Source: Nocardia vinacea (GTDB lineage Bacteria; Actinomycetota; Actinomycetes; Mycobacteriales; Mycobacteriaceae). Taken from it: 64,000 nt of DNA. The stretch spans positions 7,192,001 through 7,256,000 of the forward strand of contig NZ_CP109149.1 of assembly GCF_035920345.1 (NCBI RefSeq), given 5' to 3'. Position 1 is the stretch's first letter, and each line of letters opens with the position of its first letter. A model generated the notes under the pieces. The model was not told the DNA's origin and searched no databases. It was given only the letters and a program-made list of their open reading frames with translations. The translations under genes and the position numbers were made by a program. Of the stretch, positions 1 through 8,548 are shown in pieces.

Positions 1-1153
1 GATCGGAATGCAGCAGCGGCAGCGCGATGCCCATGGTGTCGCCCGCCGCGAGCTCGACACCACGCAGTGTGAACGGCACGGTGTTGTTTCGAGCGACCTG
101 CGAGCAGTCGCTCGCGGCCAGCCTGCGCAGCACGATCGGCACCGCGGGATGTAGCCGCAGTGTCTCCTGGCACACCGCGTCCAGGAACGGCAGCCCGGCC
201 AGCTCGAGCGGGGAGGCGTCGGATCCGGCCGCGTCCAGTTCGGCGCGCAGGCGCTGCAACGCCTCGGGTTCTCGATGCAGATGGAACAGCGCCCACACCA
301 GACTGGTCGCGGTGGTCTCGTGTCCGGCGACGAGCAGGGTGCGCAATTGGTCGCACAGATCGTCATCGGTGATCGAGGTGCCGTCGTCATAGCTGGTCGC
401 GCGCAGTAGACCGAGAATGTCGGCGCCGACCGAGCCGACGGCCCGACGCCGCGCGATATCGGTCAGGATCAGCTCGTCGAGCCGCTCGCGCGCGGCCACG
501 AACCGATCCCACGGCGCCCGACCGAACAGCCCGCGGCGCAGTGCGGGCACCAGCATCAGCGGTCCGGAGTAGGCGGTGAGGAATTCCGCGACCGCGGTGG
601 TGTATTCGGCGCGGCGCTCGCGGCTGTCCACCCCGAATACCGCCTCGAGAATCACCCGCAAAGTGATCGCCCTGGCTGCCGCCCGCGAGTCGATGCGCGT
701 GCCCGGCGTCCAGGCCGGGCGGGATTCGCCTGTGCTGCCCGATATTTCGGCGATGGTGGACTCGCGGATGAGTTCGCCGTAGGCGCGGATCTGCGTGCCG
801 TGGAACGCGGGTGCGAGCAATGCCCGATCGCGCCGATGTCGTTCGCCGGCGGTCAGGATGAGCGATGCGGAGCCGACCAGCGGTTCGATCGGATTCGGTC
901 GCGGCGGTTCGAGCAGATCGATCGGCGCGCGGAAGAATTCGCGGGCGCCGTCGGCCGTGCCGGTGAACAGCACCGCGCCGAAACCGGGAAACCGCACGTA
1001 GAACGGATCACCCTCGCGTTCGCGTCGCCACCGGAAGTACCGCTCGAAATCGATGCCCGCCGCCAACGCGTGCGCAACCACCATTCTCGGTGCGCGCGGC
1101 GTCGAAGGCGCGGCGTCCAGCGCCGCTTCCTCGGGTGCGCCCGCGTGCTCCAT
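1..1153 (-). CDS. Cytochrome P450, C-terminus beyond window edge
   Basis: Heme-thiolate monooxygenase; substrate unknown. The reading frame starts at ATG 1153-1151 and stays open to base 1, giving 384 codons. It holds the I-helix motif AGHETTATSL (the acid-alcohol pair is E-T) and the K-helix ETLRLHP (ExxR). The Cys heme ligand loop would lie outside the window, so ligation and completeness cannot be checked. The gene starts 16 bases after the stop of the upstream serine hydrolase, suggesting one transcript. No membrane anchor is seen at the N-terminus, as is usual for soluble bacterial P450s. Redox partner genes are not visible here. The family call is certain; the subfamily is not. Confidence 0.93.
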   Translation of the reverse strand, partial: MEHAGAPEEAALDAAPSTPRAPRMVVAHALAAGIDFERYFRWRREREGDPFYVRFPGFGAVLFTGTADGAREFFRAPIDLLEPPRPNPIEPLVGSASLILTAGERHRRDRALLAPAFHGTQIRAYGELIRESTIAEISGSTGESRPAWTPGTRIDSRAAARAITLRVILEAVFGVDSRERRAEYTTAVAEFLTAYSGPLMLVPALRRGLFGRAPWDRFVAARERLDELILTDIARRRAVGSVGADILGLLRATSYDDGTSITDDDLCDQLRTLLVAGHETTATSLVWALFHLHREPEALQRLRAELDAAGSDASPLELAGLPFLDAVCQETLRLHPAVPIVLRRLAASDCSQVARNNTVPFTLRGVELAAGDTMGIALPLLHSD

Positions 1154-1169
1154 ATCTATAGCTACGAAC

Positions 1170-2444
1170 TTACGCCGGTCCCGGTTCGACTGCCCCCTTC
1201 GGGCGCACCCTGCGCACCGTATTGCCGGCGAGGGCGGCCAAGCGCGCGAGCCGGGCGTCTCCGAGCGCGGTCACCGCATTGCCGAGCCGGTTGGTGACGA
1301 AGGCGATCGACATGCCCAGTTCGGGATCGGCATAGGCGCCCGAACCGCCGAGTCCATAGTGGCCGAAGGCTTTCCGCGGCTGCTGCTTGGACATCACCAC
1401 CGGACGGTGATAGCCGAGGGTGAATTTCAGCGGCACCCCGAGCACATAGTCGCGGCTATCGGCCCGCTGCGTCTCATTGATGATCGCGATCGTCTCCGGT
1501 TGCAGGAACTGCGCCGCGTCGATGGCGTGACCACCGCGTTCGGGATCAAGCGCCTCGACCCGCCCTTCATTCGCGAGGGCCCCATACATTCTGGCCAGTG
1601 CGCGCGCCGAGAAGACACCGTTCCAGCCCGGCATCACCGCATCGTGCACGCGCGGATCGCGGACGAGTTCGTCGAAGCTCTCCGGCATACCCGCCTCGGC
1701 GAGTCCGCGCACCGGCCGCACCCAGGACAGCACCGATGACGCGGTATTCCAACGGATTCCGGGTGGATTCAGATGCGGAAAGATCTTGGCGATCCGATAG
1801 CGCTCGGATTCCGGTACCCGGAACCAGAATTCGTCATAGCCGAGTGGTTCCGCGATCTCGCGCCGCACCACATCGGTGAACAGATCACCGGTGACGCGCT
1901 GCACGATCTCGGCCACGAGCCAGCCGAAGGTGATCGCGTGATAGCCCGATGTGCGGATGCGCCGCGGGTCGGCGGGACTCTCGGCCAGCGCCGCCACCAC
2001 GGCGCCGTAGTCGAGAATGCCCTCCCGGCCGGGGACCAGGCCGCGCACCCGGTGCAGTCCGGCGCGGTGCGAGAGCACATCGCGCACCGTTATGTCGTCC
2101 TTGCCGTGTGCGCCGAACTCTGGCCAGTAGGTGGCGACCGGGGCTTCGTATTCGATCTGCCCGCGCTCGGCCAGCCGGTGCACCACGGTCGCGGCGACGC
2201 CCTTGCCGGTGGAGAAGGTGAGCGCGACATTCTCACCGTTCCAACGTCGATCCTTGGCCGCCCAGCCCGCCCAGATATCGACGACGGGTCGACCGTCGAG
2301 ATAGATCGCGAGCGCACCGCCGCCGCGTGTCGGCTGGGCGAACATGCCGAAGAAATGGTCCGCAAGGCGAACGAATCTCGGATCGACGAGCATCTCCAGT
2401 GGCGCGGCTGGCCACCGGTCCGGTGCGGGGAAGGCCGAAACCAT
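1170..2444 (-). CDS. Beta-lactamase-fold serine hydrolase (class C / family VIII esterase type)
   Basis: Protein of 424 residues with the penicillin-binding/beta-lactamase fold. The SxxK nucleophile motif is in FSTGKG near residue 80, a YHA tyrosine motif near 160 resembles the Y-x-x motif of family VIII esterases, and a C-terminal HYGLGGSGAY block replaces KTG. Such proteins in actinobacteria usually act as esterases or lipases rather than true beta-lactamases. ATG 2444 was chosen because AGGAGG lies 8 bases upstream; a GTG at 2453 overlaps that site. No clear signal peptide, so it is probably cytosolic. It sits 16 bases before the P450 gene on the same strand, so the two may share a pathway. 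Substrate unknown. Confidence 0.88.
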   Translation of the reverse strand: MVSAFPAPDRWPAAPLEMLVDPRFVRLADHFFGMFAQPTRGGGALAIYLDGRPVVDIWAGWAAKDRRWNGENVALTFSTGKGVAATVVHRLAERGQIEYEAPVATYWPEFGAHGKDDITVRDVLSHRAGLHRVRGLVPGREGILDYGAVVAALAESPADPRRIRTSGYHAITFGWLVAEIVQRVTGDLFTDVVRREIAEPLGYDEFWFRVPESERYRIAKIFPHLNPPGIRWNTASSVLSWVRPVRGLAEAGMPESFDELVRDPRVHDAVMPGWNGVFSARALARMYGALANEGRVEALDPERGGHAIDAAQFLQPETIAIINETQRADSRDYVLGVPLKFTLGYHRPVVMSKQQPRKAFGHYGLGGSGAYADPELGMSIAFVTNRLGNAVTALGDARLARLAALAGNTVRRVRPKGAVEPGPA

Positions 2445-2481
2445 GGGGCACACCTCCTGCTGGCTGGCTGGGGCCGAATTC

Positions 2482-3036
2482 TCAGCCTAACTCGGATCGT
2501 GGCGTTTGCCAGCGACCGAAAGGCGTGGTCAAACAGGTCGCGCCGGTTGCCGAATTCCACGCGAAGGCTGCCGCGCCCAGGCACACCACCGTGCTGTCGG
2601 CCGTCGCGACCTGTGCGCGCGAGCCGTCGAAGGCGATCGATACCGCGAACAGCGGGATGGGCGGGCTCGGGTGGTCGGTCTCGGAATCCGTTGCCGGAGC
2701 GGCGATCGAGGTCAGCGCAACGGCATCGGCGCCGTAGCCGAGCGCGATCGGAATTCCACCGACTCCGTCGCTGGCGCCCACACCGCCCGCCGCACCGATA
2801 CCGAACGCGGCGGCACCCAGGCCGGCACGGGCGTAGCCGACTCCGTCGTATCCGGCCGCCCGTGCCCGGCCGAGGGATTCGGCCGCGGCCCGGCATGCGG
2901 TGCTTCCGTCGATCACGGTGACATCCGCCCCGCCGTCGGTAGCGCAGTGCACATCGGTTGCCGAGGCCATCGCGGGGAGGATCAGCGCGGCGCCGAACGC
3001 GGCGGTGGTGCAAGTCATCGCGCTGATCAGCCTCAC
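2482..3036 (-). CDS. Exported small protein of nocardial type (DUF6764-like)
   Basis: Protein of 184 residues with a cleavable signal peptide (MRLISAM, then a hydrophobic stretch ending AMASA). The mature part is Ala/Gly-rich and has four Cys residues, around positions 31, 48, 151 and 167, that could form disulfides. It resembles short secreted proteins found in Nocardia and Rhodococcus (DUF6764), an assignment from recollection of the family pattern only. GTG 3036 is preceded by GAGGAG at 7 bases. No enzymatic motif is visible. It is the first gene of the minus-strand group leading to the serine hydrolase and P450, 37 bases before the former, but a functional link is only inferred. Confidence 0.75.
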   Translation of the reverse strand: MRLISAMTCTTAAFGAALILPAMASATDVHCATDGGADVTVIDGSTACRAAAESLGRARAAGYDGVGYARAGLGAAAFGIGAAGGVGASDGVGGIPIALGYGADAVALTSIAAPATDSETDHPSPPIPLFAVSIAFDGSRAQVATADSTVVCLGAAAFAWNSATGATCLTTPFGRWQTPRSELG

Positions 3037-3294
3037 GAACGAACTCCTCTCACACCGGAAACCTCACCATACCCAGATCGGTTGCTGTGACACCGATTTC
3101 GCTGGTACGCCGCAGTGCCACAGTGATCGAACCAACATTTGGGCCGGCACTGTGCTTCTCCGATGCGGTTGCTGTCGACTCGACGCACCTGCGCTCGGTG
3201 GTGTATGCATGGCGTGGTATTTCACGCATTGCTAGATCACTTCGGATTCCGACGGGGGTATGAGTTCGGAGCGTTACAGCCGGGAGGACTGTAA

Positions 3295-3945
3295 GTGTCT
3301 CGTCAACCGATCTCTGGTCGCCTCGCGACGGCGGCCGTCGCCGCGGTCGCCGTCGTCGCCGCGCTCTCGCTAGCGGGCTGCGGCAATAAAATCAGCGGCA
3401 ATGCCCAGCCCGCCGTAAACGGGACCATCGATGCGGTCTCGTCCACCAACACGCCGAGAACCTCAGGGGCCAGGCCCACCACCAGCGCCCGTCCGTCCTC
3501 CAGTAAGCCGACGGCGACCACCTCGGCGACCAAGGGCGGCAGCACCGATTTCCAGGCCAATGTCGGTGACTGCGTGACGCTCGGCGGCACCACCGATAAC
3601 GCCACCATCGCCAAGGCCTCCTGTGGCAGCCGGGCCTCGAACTACAAGGTCATCGGCAAGGCGGCGACCAGTTCGCAGTGCGTCGCCGACCGCGACTCCG
3701 CCTACTTCGAAACCATGAACGGCGCGCAGCAGGGCGCGATCTGCCTGGATATCGACTGGGTCGTCGGTGGCTGCATGGATATCAGCGGCGAGGATCCCAA
3801 GCGCATCGACTGCACCGAACGCGTCAGCCAGGGCGTGAAGGTGACCAATATCCAGCAGGGCGCCGACGATGCCAGCGTCTGCGGCAGCAGCAGCGGCTTC
3901 GAGTACCCGACGCGGCGCTTCGTGGTCTGCGTCCAAAATCTCTGA
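3295..3945 (+). CDS. Lipoprotein, LppU-like
   Basis: Protein of 216 residues. An N-terminal signal sequence ends in a perfect lipobox LAGC (Cys near residue 29), so it should be lipidated and anchored outside the membrane. A Thr/Ser/Pro-rich spacer (about 40-80) follows, then a globular domain with VGDCV and several paired Cys residues, as in LppU/SCO3897-type proteins. GTG 3295 follows GGGAGG at 3282-3287. Function unknown; related domains are exported in mycobacteria. The downstream MFS gene starts 106 bases later, after GAGCGA-rich repeat sequence, so co-transcription is possible but not shown. Confidence 0.82.
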   Translation: MSRQPISGRLATAAVAAVAVVAALSLAGCGNKISGNAQPAVNGTIDAVSSTNTPRTSGARPTTSARPSSSKPTATTSATKGGSTDFQANVGDCVTLGGTTDNATIAKASCGSRASNYKVIGKAATSSQCVADRDSAYFETMNGAQQGAICLDIDWVVGGCMDISGEDPKRIDCTERVSQGVKVTNIQQGADDASVCGSSSGFEYPTRRFVVCVQNL

Positions 3946-4051
3946 CGCCCACGAAAACCGGCCGGTAGCGGCTACGTTTGGCCCGTGAGCGAGCGAACCA
4001 TAGACGCAGCGTCGGAACGAACGGCGGAACCGAGCGCAGCGAGGTGCAGCC

Positions 4052-5572
4052 GTGAGTTCTGAGCTACCCCGGCTGGGTTCGGCAACCGGCCGCTGGATCC
4101 TGCTGGCCACCATCCTCGGTTCCTCGGTGGCCTCGCTGGATGCCACCGTCGTCAACATCGCGCTGCCGCGCATCGGCGAATCCCTCGACACCGATGTCGC
4201 GGGGCTGCAGTGGACGCTCAACGGCTACACGCTGACCCTGGCCTCATTCATCCTGCTCGGCGGCTCGCTCGGCGATCATCTCGGCCGCCGCAAGGTGTTC
4301 GTCTGGGGTGTCATCGGATTCGCACTGGCCTCGGTGCTCTGCGGTGCCGCGGTCAATATCGAGATGCTCGTCGTCGCCCGGATCCTGCAGGGTGTGGCGG
4401 GTGCGATGCTCACCCCAGGCAGCCTGGCGCTGATTTCCTCATCCATCGATCAACGCGATCAGGGTGCGGCGATCGGCCTGTGGTCCGGTTTCGGCGGTGT
4501 CGCGGGCGCACTCGGTCCGTTCCTCGGCGGCTGGCTGATCGAGTTGGCCGGCTGGCAGTCCATTTTCTTCATCAATGTGCCGCTCGCGGTGGTCGTCGTA
4601 CTCGTCACGTTGCGGCATGTGCCGGAGAGTCACGACCCGAATGCCTCGGCGCGACTGGATGTTCCGGGTGCGGTGGTGGTCGCGGTGGCCCTCGGCGCGC
4701 TGACCTTCGGTCTGATCGATGCGATGCCGCTGCTGGTGGTCGTCGGACTGCTGCTGCTCACGGTCTTCGTGGTGATCGAAATGCGCAGCGACCATCCGCT
4801 GGTGCCGCCATCGCTGTTCGCTGGGACATTTTCGCCGGGCGCGGGTCCCTCCGTGGTTACGCAGGCTGCCTCCCCCGGGCCTGTCGCTTCCGGCGGGCGG
4901 GTCTTCACCGCCGCGAATCTGGTCACCTTCGCGGTCTATGCCGCGCTCGGCGGTGTCTTCTTCCTCCTGGTCATGCAGCTGCAATTGGTGGCGAAGTACA
5001 CGCCGCTGATGTCGGGGGTGGCAACCGTCCCCGTCACTTTGATCATGCTGGTGCTTTCCGCGCCCGCGGGTCGTTGGGCGCAGGTGCACGGTGCGCGCAT
5101 TCCGATGACGGTCGGTCCGCTGCTCGCCGCGCTCGGCCTGGTGTTGCTGCTGCGGATCGGACCCGACACCACCTATCTGACCGATGTACTCCCGGGTGTG
5201 CTGGTCTTCGGTCTCGGGCTGTCGGTATTGGTCGCTCCACTCACCGGTGCGGTACTCGGCGCGGTGCCCGCCAGTGAGGCCGGTATCGCCTCCGGGGTGA
5301 ACAATGCCGTGGCCCGTACCGCTCAGCTGCTCGCGGTCGCCGCGCTGCCCGGCCTCGCCGGCATCTCCGGATCGCTCGGCGACCCATTGGAATTCGACCG
5401 CGGCTTCGGCGTCGCGATGTGGATCTGCGTCGGCCTGCTGGTGGCCGGTGCGCTGATCGCGGCAGTACTACTGCGCGCGCCGCGCCGCGCCGCGACACTG
5501 GACAATGTCGACTGCATGCCGCAGTGCGGGGTGGCGGGTCCAGCGCTGGCGCCGCTCCACAAAACAGAATGA
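4052..5572 (+). CDS. MFS drug-efflux type transporter, 14-TM DHA2 family
   Basis: Proton-coupled exporter of 506 residues. The N-terminal helix carries LDATVVNIALP (motif D1 of 14-TM exporters), followed by WTLNGYTL, the loop 2-3 motif GDHLGRRKV (motif A) and the motif C region GALGPFLGG. About 14 hydrophobic segments can be counted. A non-conserved Pro/Ser/Gly stretch of about 30 residues (roughly 260-292) sits in the cytoplasmic or periplasmic loop between the two halves. GTG 4052 is taken as start; a weak GAGG precedes it. The stop codon lies inside the left arm of a terminator shared with the convergent protease gene. Substrate unknown. Confidence 0.9.
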   Translation: MSSELPRLGSATGRWILLATILGSSVASLDATVVNIALPRIGESLDTDVAGLQWTLNGYTLTLASFILLGGSLGDHLGRRKVFVWGVIGFALASVLCGAAVNIEMLVVARILQGVAGAMLTPGSLALISSSIDQRDQGAAIGLWSGFGGVAGALGPFLGGWLIELAGWQSIFFINVPLAVVVVLVTLRHVPESHDPNASARLDVPGAVVVAVALGALTFGLIDAMPLLVVVGLLLLTVFVVIEMRSDHPLVPPSLFAGTFSPGAGPSVVTQAASPGPVASGGRVFTAANLVTFAVYAALGGVFFLLVMQLQLVAKYTPLMSGVATVPVTLIMLVLSAPAGRWAQVHGARIPMTVGPLLAALGLVLLLRIGPDTTYLTDVLPGVLVFGLGLSVLVAPLTGAVLGAVPASEAGIASGVNNAVARTAQLLAVAALPGLAGISGSLGDPLEFDRGFGVAMWICVGLLVAGALIAAVLLRAPRRAATLDNVDCMPQCGVAGPALAPLHKTE

Positions 5573-5596
5573 GCGGGTCATTCGACCCGCTCATTC
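5567..5596. terminator. Bidirectional terminator between MFS and protease genes
   Basis: Perfect 13-bp inverted repeat (5567-5579 with 5584-5596) and a 4-base ATTC loop. It overlaps the MFS stop codon and serves both convergent genes. No long T tract, as is usual in high-GC actinobacteria. Confidence 0.85.
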
Positions 5597-5615
5597 GGTA
5601 TTCGACTGATCTTCG

Positions 5616-6290
5616 CTAGATCGGGTTGAAGCCCGCCCCGACGCTGCCACGAGCATTGATATCGCCCATGATCGAGCTCATATTGGTGCCGACCTCGGGT
5701 CCGAAGCAGGCGATGGCGAGATACGCGTTCACCATCCCGACCAGCGTGGTGCCGACGACGACCGGCGCCCCGGAATCGCCCTCCACCACACACATCTGCG
5801 ACCAGGTCTCCATATTCGTGCCGAACAGGTCACCGTAGGCGATGCCGCAGGTATTGCCGGTGGTGCGGCCCTCCTTGCAGACGATCATCGGGAACTGGGC
5901 CGGGCCGCCGATCCCGGTGATGGTGACATTGCCGATCCGGTTCACCGGGGTCATCTTGGCCGGATCGAATTGGATGATGGCGTAGTCGAGATCGTGGTTG
6001 GAGTAGACGAACCGGCCGATCACGCCTGCGCCGCGGTCGAGTTCGGCGTACACCTGAGCGCCCGGGTCGCCGCAGTGTCCCGCGGTCAGTCCGACCAACC
6101 GGCCTCCGCCGTCGTAACCGACCGTCGTGACAGTGCACTCGAACTGATTATCGATAATGATTCCCGACCCACCGCCGATGACGGGCGGCCCCGGCGCGGC
6201 GTCCGCGGTGCCGGCCCCCGTCGCGACCAGTGCCGCACCAAGAGCTACGGCGAAGGCAGCGTTGGCCACCTTGGCGAGTTTGCTGAACAT
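5616..6290 (-). CDS. Secreted S1 family (chymotrypsin-like) serine protease
   Basis: Protein of 224 residues starting at ATG 6290 (GGAGGG just upstream); a longer frame to 6410 adds an Arg-rich tail that does not look coding. Signal peptide with a hydrophobic core and an ADAAPG cleavage region. The catalytic triad is visible: His in TAGHC, Asp in HDLDYAII and Ser in EGDSGAPV. Cys pairs around the His and Ser regions suggest disulfides. It resembles the short S1 proteases of Nocardia and Streptomyces without a propeptide of alpha-lytic size, so it may be secreted active or need little processing. Specificity not predictable. It is convergent with the MFS gene. Confidence 0.9.
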   Translation of the reverse strand: MFSKLAKVANAAFAVALGAALVATGAGTADAAPGPPVIGGGSGIIIDNQFECTVTTVGYDGGGRLVGLTAGHCGDPGAQVYAELDRGAGVIGRFVYSNHDLDYAIIQFDPAKMTPVNRIGNVTITGIGGPAQFPMIVCKEGRTTGNTCGIAYGDLFGTNMETWSQMCVVEGDSGAPVVVGTTLVGMVNAYLAIACFGPEVGTNMSSIMGDINARGSVGAGFNPI

Positions 6291-6575
6291 GTCCCTCCAG
6301 ACGTCGGAAGTCCGCACGATATCAATCTGTCGCACCCATCGTGTCAGTATTCGGCTCCGGGCGCGTCCTGTACTGCGCTCTGGTGTCGAACGCGTCGGTG
6401 TGGACCGCACTTTTCGACATTTATGATGCAGCGTCTCATTTTCTCGCGATAGCGAAGCACTATTACTGTAAACATGGCAATGCTACTGATTGCGTTTCAG
6501 TTGTATGTTGATCGGTGTCGCAGAAGCCATTCGAATCGCGTGCAGATTTTGCATGAATATTATCCGCGTAAATAG

Positions 6576-6589
6576 TAGAACAGGTCATA
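6576..6589. promoter_or_regulatory. KstR-like half-perfect palindrome (candidate)
   Basis: The 14 bases TAGAACAGGTCATA fit the KstR pattern TnnAACnnGTTnnA except for one position (GTC for GTT). It lies about 230 bases upstream of yrbEA. KstR controls sterol uptake genes, including mce4, in related genera. A chance match is quite possible. Confidence 0.25.
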
Positions 6590-6746
6590 TGCGGGGCTGA
6601 TCGGAGCCGTGGAACTGTAGCTCGTTCCAGAAGTATCACCGTTAACTTTGGGACCGATCCCAAGCGTCGGGCCACTGCTCATAGCGTTTTCCCTACAGTG
6701 ACTCCAATCTATGACTGCAATCACACGGTGGTGGGTGTGTTCTGCA

Positions 6747-6760
6747 CTACTCCGTAGTAG
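6747..6760. promoter_or_regulatory. Inverted repeat CTACT-N4-AGTAG before yrbEA
   Basis: Perfect 5-bp arms with a CCGT spacer, 60 bases upstream of the yrbEA GTG, a suitable place for an operator over the promoter or leader of the mce operon. The cognate regulator is not identifiable. Confidence 0.3.
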
Positions 6761-6819
6761 GGTGCGTCAAGCAAACAAGTCGTCGGGGTTTGGTTACCGG
6801 CGTCGAGAGGGGTTAGCCA

Positions 6820-7674
6820 GTGCAGTCGACCAAGAGTCCACCAACGCCGTCACGGATGAGTGACGCGGTCGATTGGACGAAGGCCTACTGGGAAGACCAT
6901 CCGAAGCGCTCCTTGGAGACCTTCGGCAGGCAGATCACGATGGGGTTCGCGGCGGTCGCGGAGTTGTTCATCGCGATATTCCGACGCCGCTTTCCTTATC
7001 GTGAGTTCATCCGCCAGTGCGCGTTCATGTCCAGTGTCGCCGCGGCACCGACGCTGCTGGTCGCCATCCCGATCGGCGTGATCGTTTCCATCCAGGTCGG
7101 CGCGGTCGCGAGCCAGGTCGGTGCGACCTCGTTCATCGGCGCGGCGAACGGTCTCGGCATCATTCAGCAGGGTGCGCCGCTGGTCACCTCGCTGATGATC
7201 GCGGGCGCGGTCGGTTCGGCGATCACCGCCGATCTCGGTTCCCGCACCATCCGCGAAGAGATCGACGCGATGCGGGTGATGGGGGTGGATCCGCTGCGTC
7301 GTCTGGTCGCGCCCCGGCTCGGCGCGGCCATGCTGGTCAGCGTATTGCTGTGTGGCTTCGTCGTATTCGTCGGATTTTTGACTGGCTACATTTTCAATAT
7401 TTTTGCGCAGGAGGGCACCCCGGGTTCCTATATCGGCACCTTCTCCTCGTTCGCCGTCACCATCGATCTGCTTGTCGCACTGGTGAAATCATTGATCTTC
7501 GGGTTGCTCGCTGCGATCATCGCCTGTGATACCGGGCTCAATACCCGGGGTGGTCCGGGCGGAGTTGCCAACTCGGTGAACTCCGCGGTGGTCAGTTCCG
7601 CCATCATGTTGTTCGGCGTGAACTTGATCATCACCCAGATCTACAACGTTCTCCTCCCCCCACAGGTGGTCTGA
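6820..7674 (+). CDS. yrbEA: YrbE-family permease, mce transporter subunit A
   Basis: Integral membrane permease (MlaE fold) of an ABC-type lipid importer, 284 residues with about five or six membrane segments. The conserved block IREEIDAMRVMGVDPLRRLV is the cytoplasmic coupling helix that meets the Mkl-type ATPase. GTG 6820 follows CGAGAGGGG at good distance. It is the first gene of an eight-gene operon in the canonical order yrbEA-yrbEB-mceA-B-C-D-E-F. Only 4 bases separate its stop from yrbEB. The ATPase (Mkl/MceG) is not in the window, as expected, since it is usually encoded elsewhere. Which numbered mce cluster this equals cannot be decided by reading alone. Confidence 0.95.
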   Translation: MQSTKSPPTPSRMSDAVDWTKAYWEDHPKRSLETFGRQITMGFAAVAELFIAIFRRRFPYREFIRQCAFMSSVAAAPTLLVAIPIGVIVSIQVGAVASQVGATSFIGAANGLGIIQQGAPLVTSLMIAGAVGSAITADLGSRTIREEIDAMRVMGVDPLRRLVAPRLGAAMLVSVLLCGFVVFVGFLTGYIFNIFAQEGTPGSYIGTFSSFAVTIDLLVALVKSLIFGLLAAIIACDTGLNTRGGPGGVANSVNSAVVSSAIMLFGVNLIITQIYNVLLPPQVV

Positions 7675-7678
7675 GCCG

Positions 7679-8542
7679 GTGTCAACAACCTATGTACCGC
7701 CGCTGCTGCGGCCACTTCGGCAAATAAAGAAGTCCGCGCAGGTCCCGGTGGATATGGTTGCGCGCCTGGGGCACCAGGTGTTCTTCTTCCTGCGGTCGGT
7801 GGGCTCGATCCCGTTGGCGCTGCGGCACTATCCGAAGGAAGTCTGGCGGCTGCTTTCGGATGTCACCTGGGGCAACGGCAGCCTGGTCGTCGGTGGCGGC
7901 ACCATCGGCGTCATCCTCATCCTCAGCGCGTTCGGCGGGATGACGGTCGGCATCCAGGGCTATACCTCGCTGAATCTGCTCGGCTTGAGCCCGATCACCG
8001 GCGCCATCTCCGCATTCGCGACCACCAGGGAGTTGGGTCCGCTGCTCGCGGCACTCGCCTTCGCCGCCCAGGCCGGCTGTCGATTCACCGCTCAGCTCGG
8101 CGCGATGCGGATCTCCGAGGAGATCGACGCGCTCGAGTCGATCGCGATCCGGCCGCTGCCGTATCTGGTGAGCACCAGGATGTTCGCGGCGATGATCGCC
8201 ATCGTTCCGCTCTACTGCCTGGGCCTGGCCATGGCCTACATTTCGTGCTCGCTCACGGTGCAGCTGATCGGTAACACCTCCAGCGGTACCTACGCGCACT
8301 ACTTCTATCAGTTCCTGATTCCAGGAGACGTGCTCTACTCACTGCTCAAGGCGATGGTGTTCGTCGCGATCACCACCTTCATCCAGAGCTACTACGGCTT
8401 CTTCGCCTCGGGCGGCCCGGAGGGCGTTGGTGTCGCGGCCGGTCGGGCCATCAAGATGAGCATCATCGTCGTGGTGTTCGCTGACCTGTTCATGACATTG
8501 GCGATCTGGGGCGTCAATCCCGGCATCCGGATCTCGGGGTAG
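7679..8542 (+). CDS. yrbEB: YrbE-family permease, mce transporter subunit B
   Basis: Second MlaE-fold permease, 287 residues, pairing with YrbEA in the inner membrane. It contains ATTRELGPLLAALAFAAQAG and the coupling segment MRISEEIDALESIAI. GTG 7679 starts 4 bases after yrbEA stops, so translation is probably coupled. The last residues, GIRISG, are followed after 6 bases by mceA. Permease pairs of this kind with six Mce proteins build the lipid or sterol uptake systems of mycolic-acid bacteria. Confidence 0.95.
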   Translation: MSTTYVPPLLRPLRQIKKSAQVPVDMVARLGHQVFFFLRSVGSIPLALRHYPKEVWRLLSDVTWGNGSLVVGGGTIGVILILSAFGGMTVGIQGYTSLNLLGLSPITGAISAFATTRELGPLLAALAFAAQAGCRFTAQLGAMRISEEIDALESIAIRPLPYLVSTRMFAAMIAIVPLYCLGLAMAYISCSLTVQLIGNTSSGTYAHYFYQFLIPGDVLYSLLKAMVFVAITTFIQSYYGFFASGGPEGVGVAAGRAIKMSIIVVVFADLFMTLAIWGVNPGIRISG

Positions 8543-8548
8543 GACGAG

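Larger units (their letters stand above)
6291..6819. other. AT-richer intergenic region upstream of the mce operon
   Basis: About 530 bases between two divergently read genes (protease and yrbEA). It is clearly lower in GC than the flanks. Short open frames exist, for example 6463-6675 on the minus strand, but they lack ribosome sites and coding character. It should hold the promoters of both neighbours. Two palindromic sites are listed separately. Confidence 0.7.

Noticed and set aside
1170..2444. Antibiotic-resistance beta-lactamase
   Set aside because: SxxK and the HYGLGG block fit the esterase-like branch; no signal peptide for export, so resistance is unlikely to be its role.
6463..6675. 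Minus-strand frame of 70 codons in the mce leader
   Set aside because: No ribosome site, unusual composition and low GC at third positions; looks non-coding.
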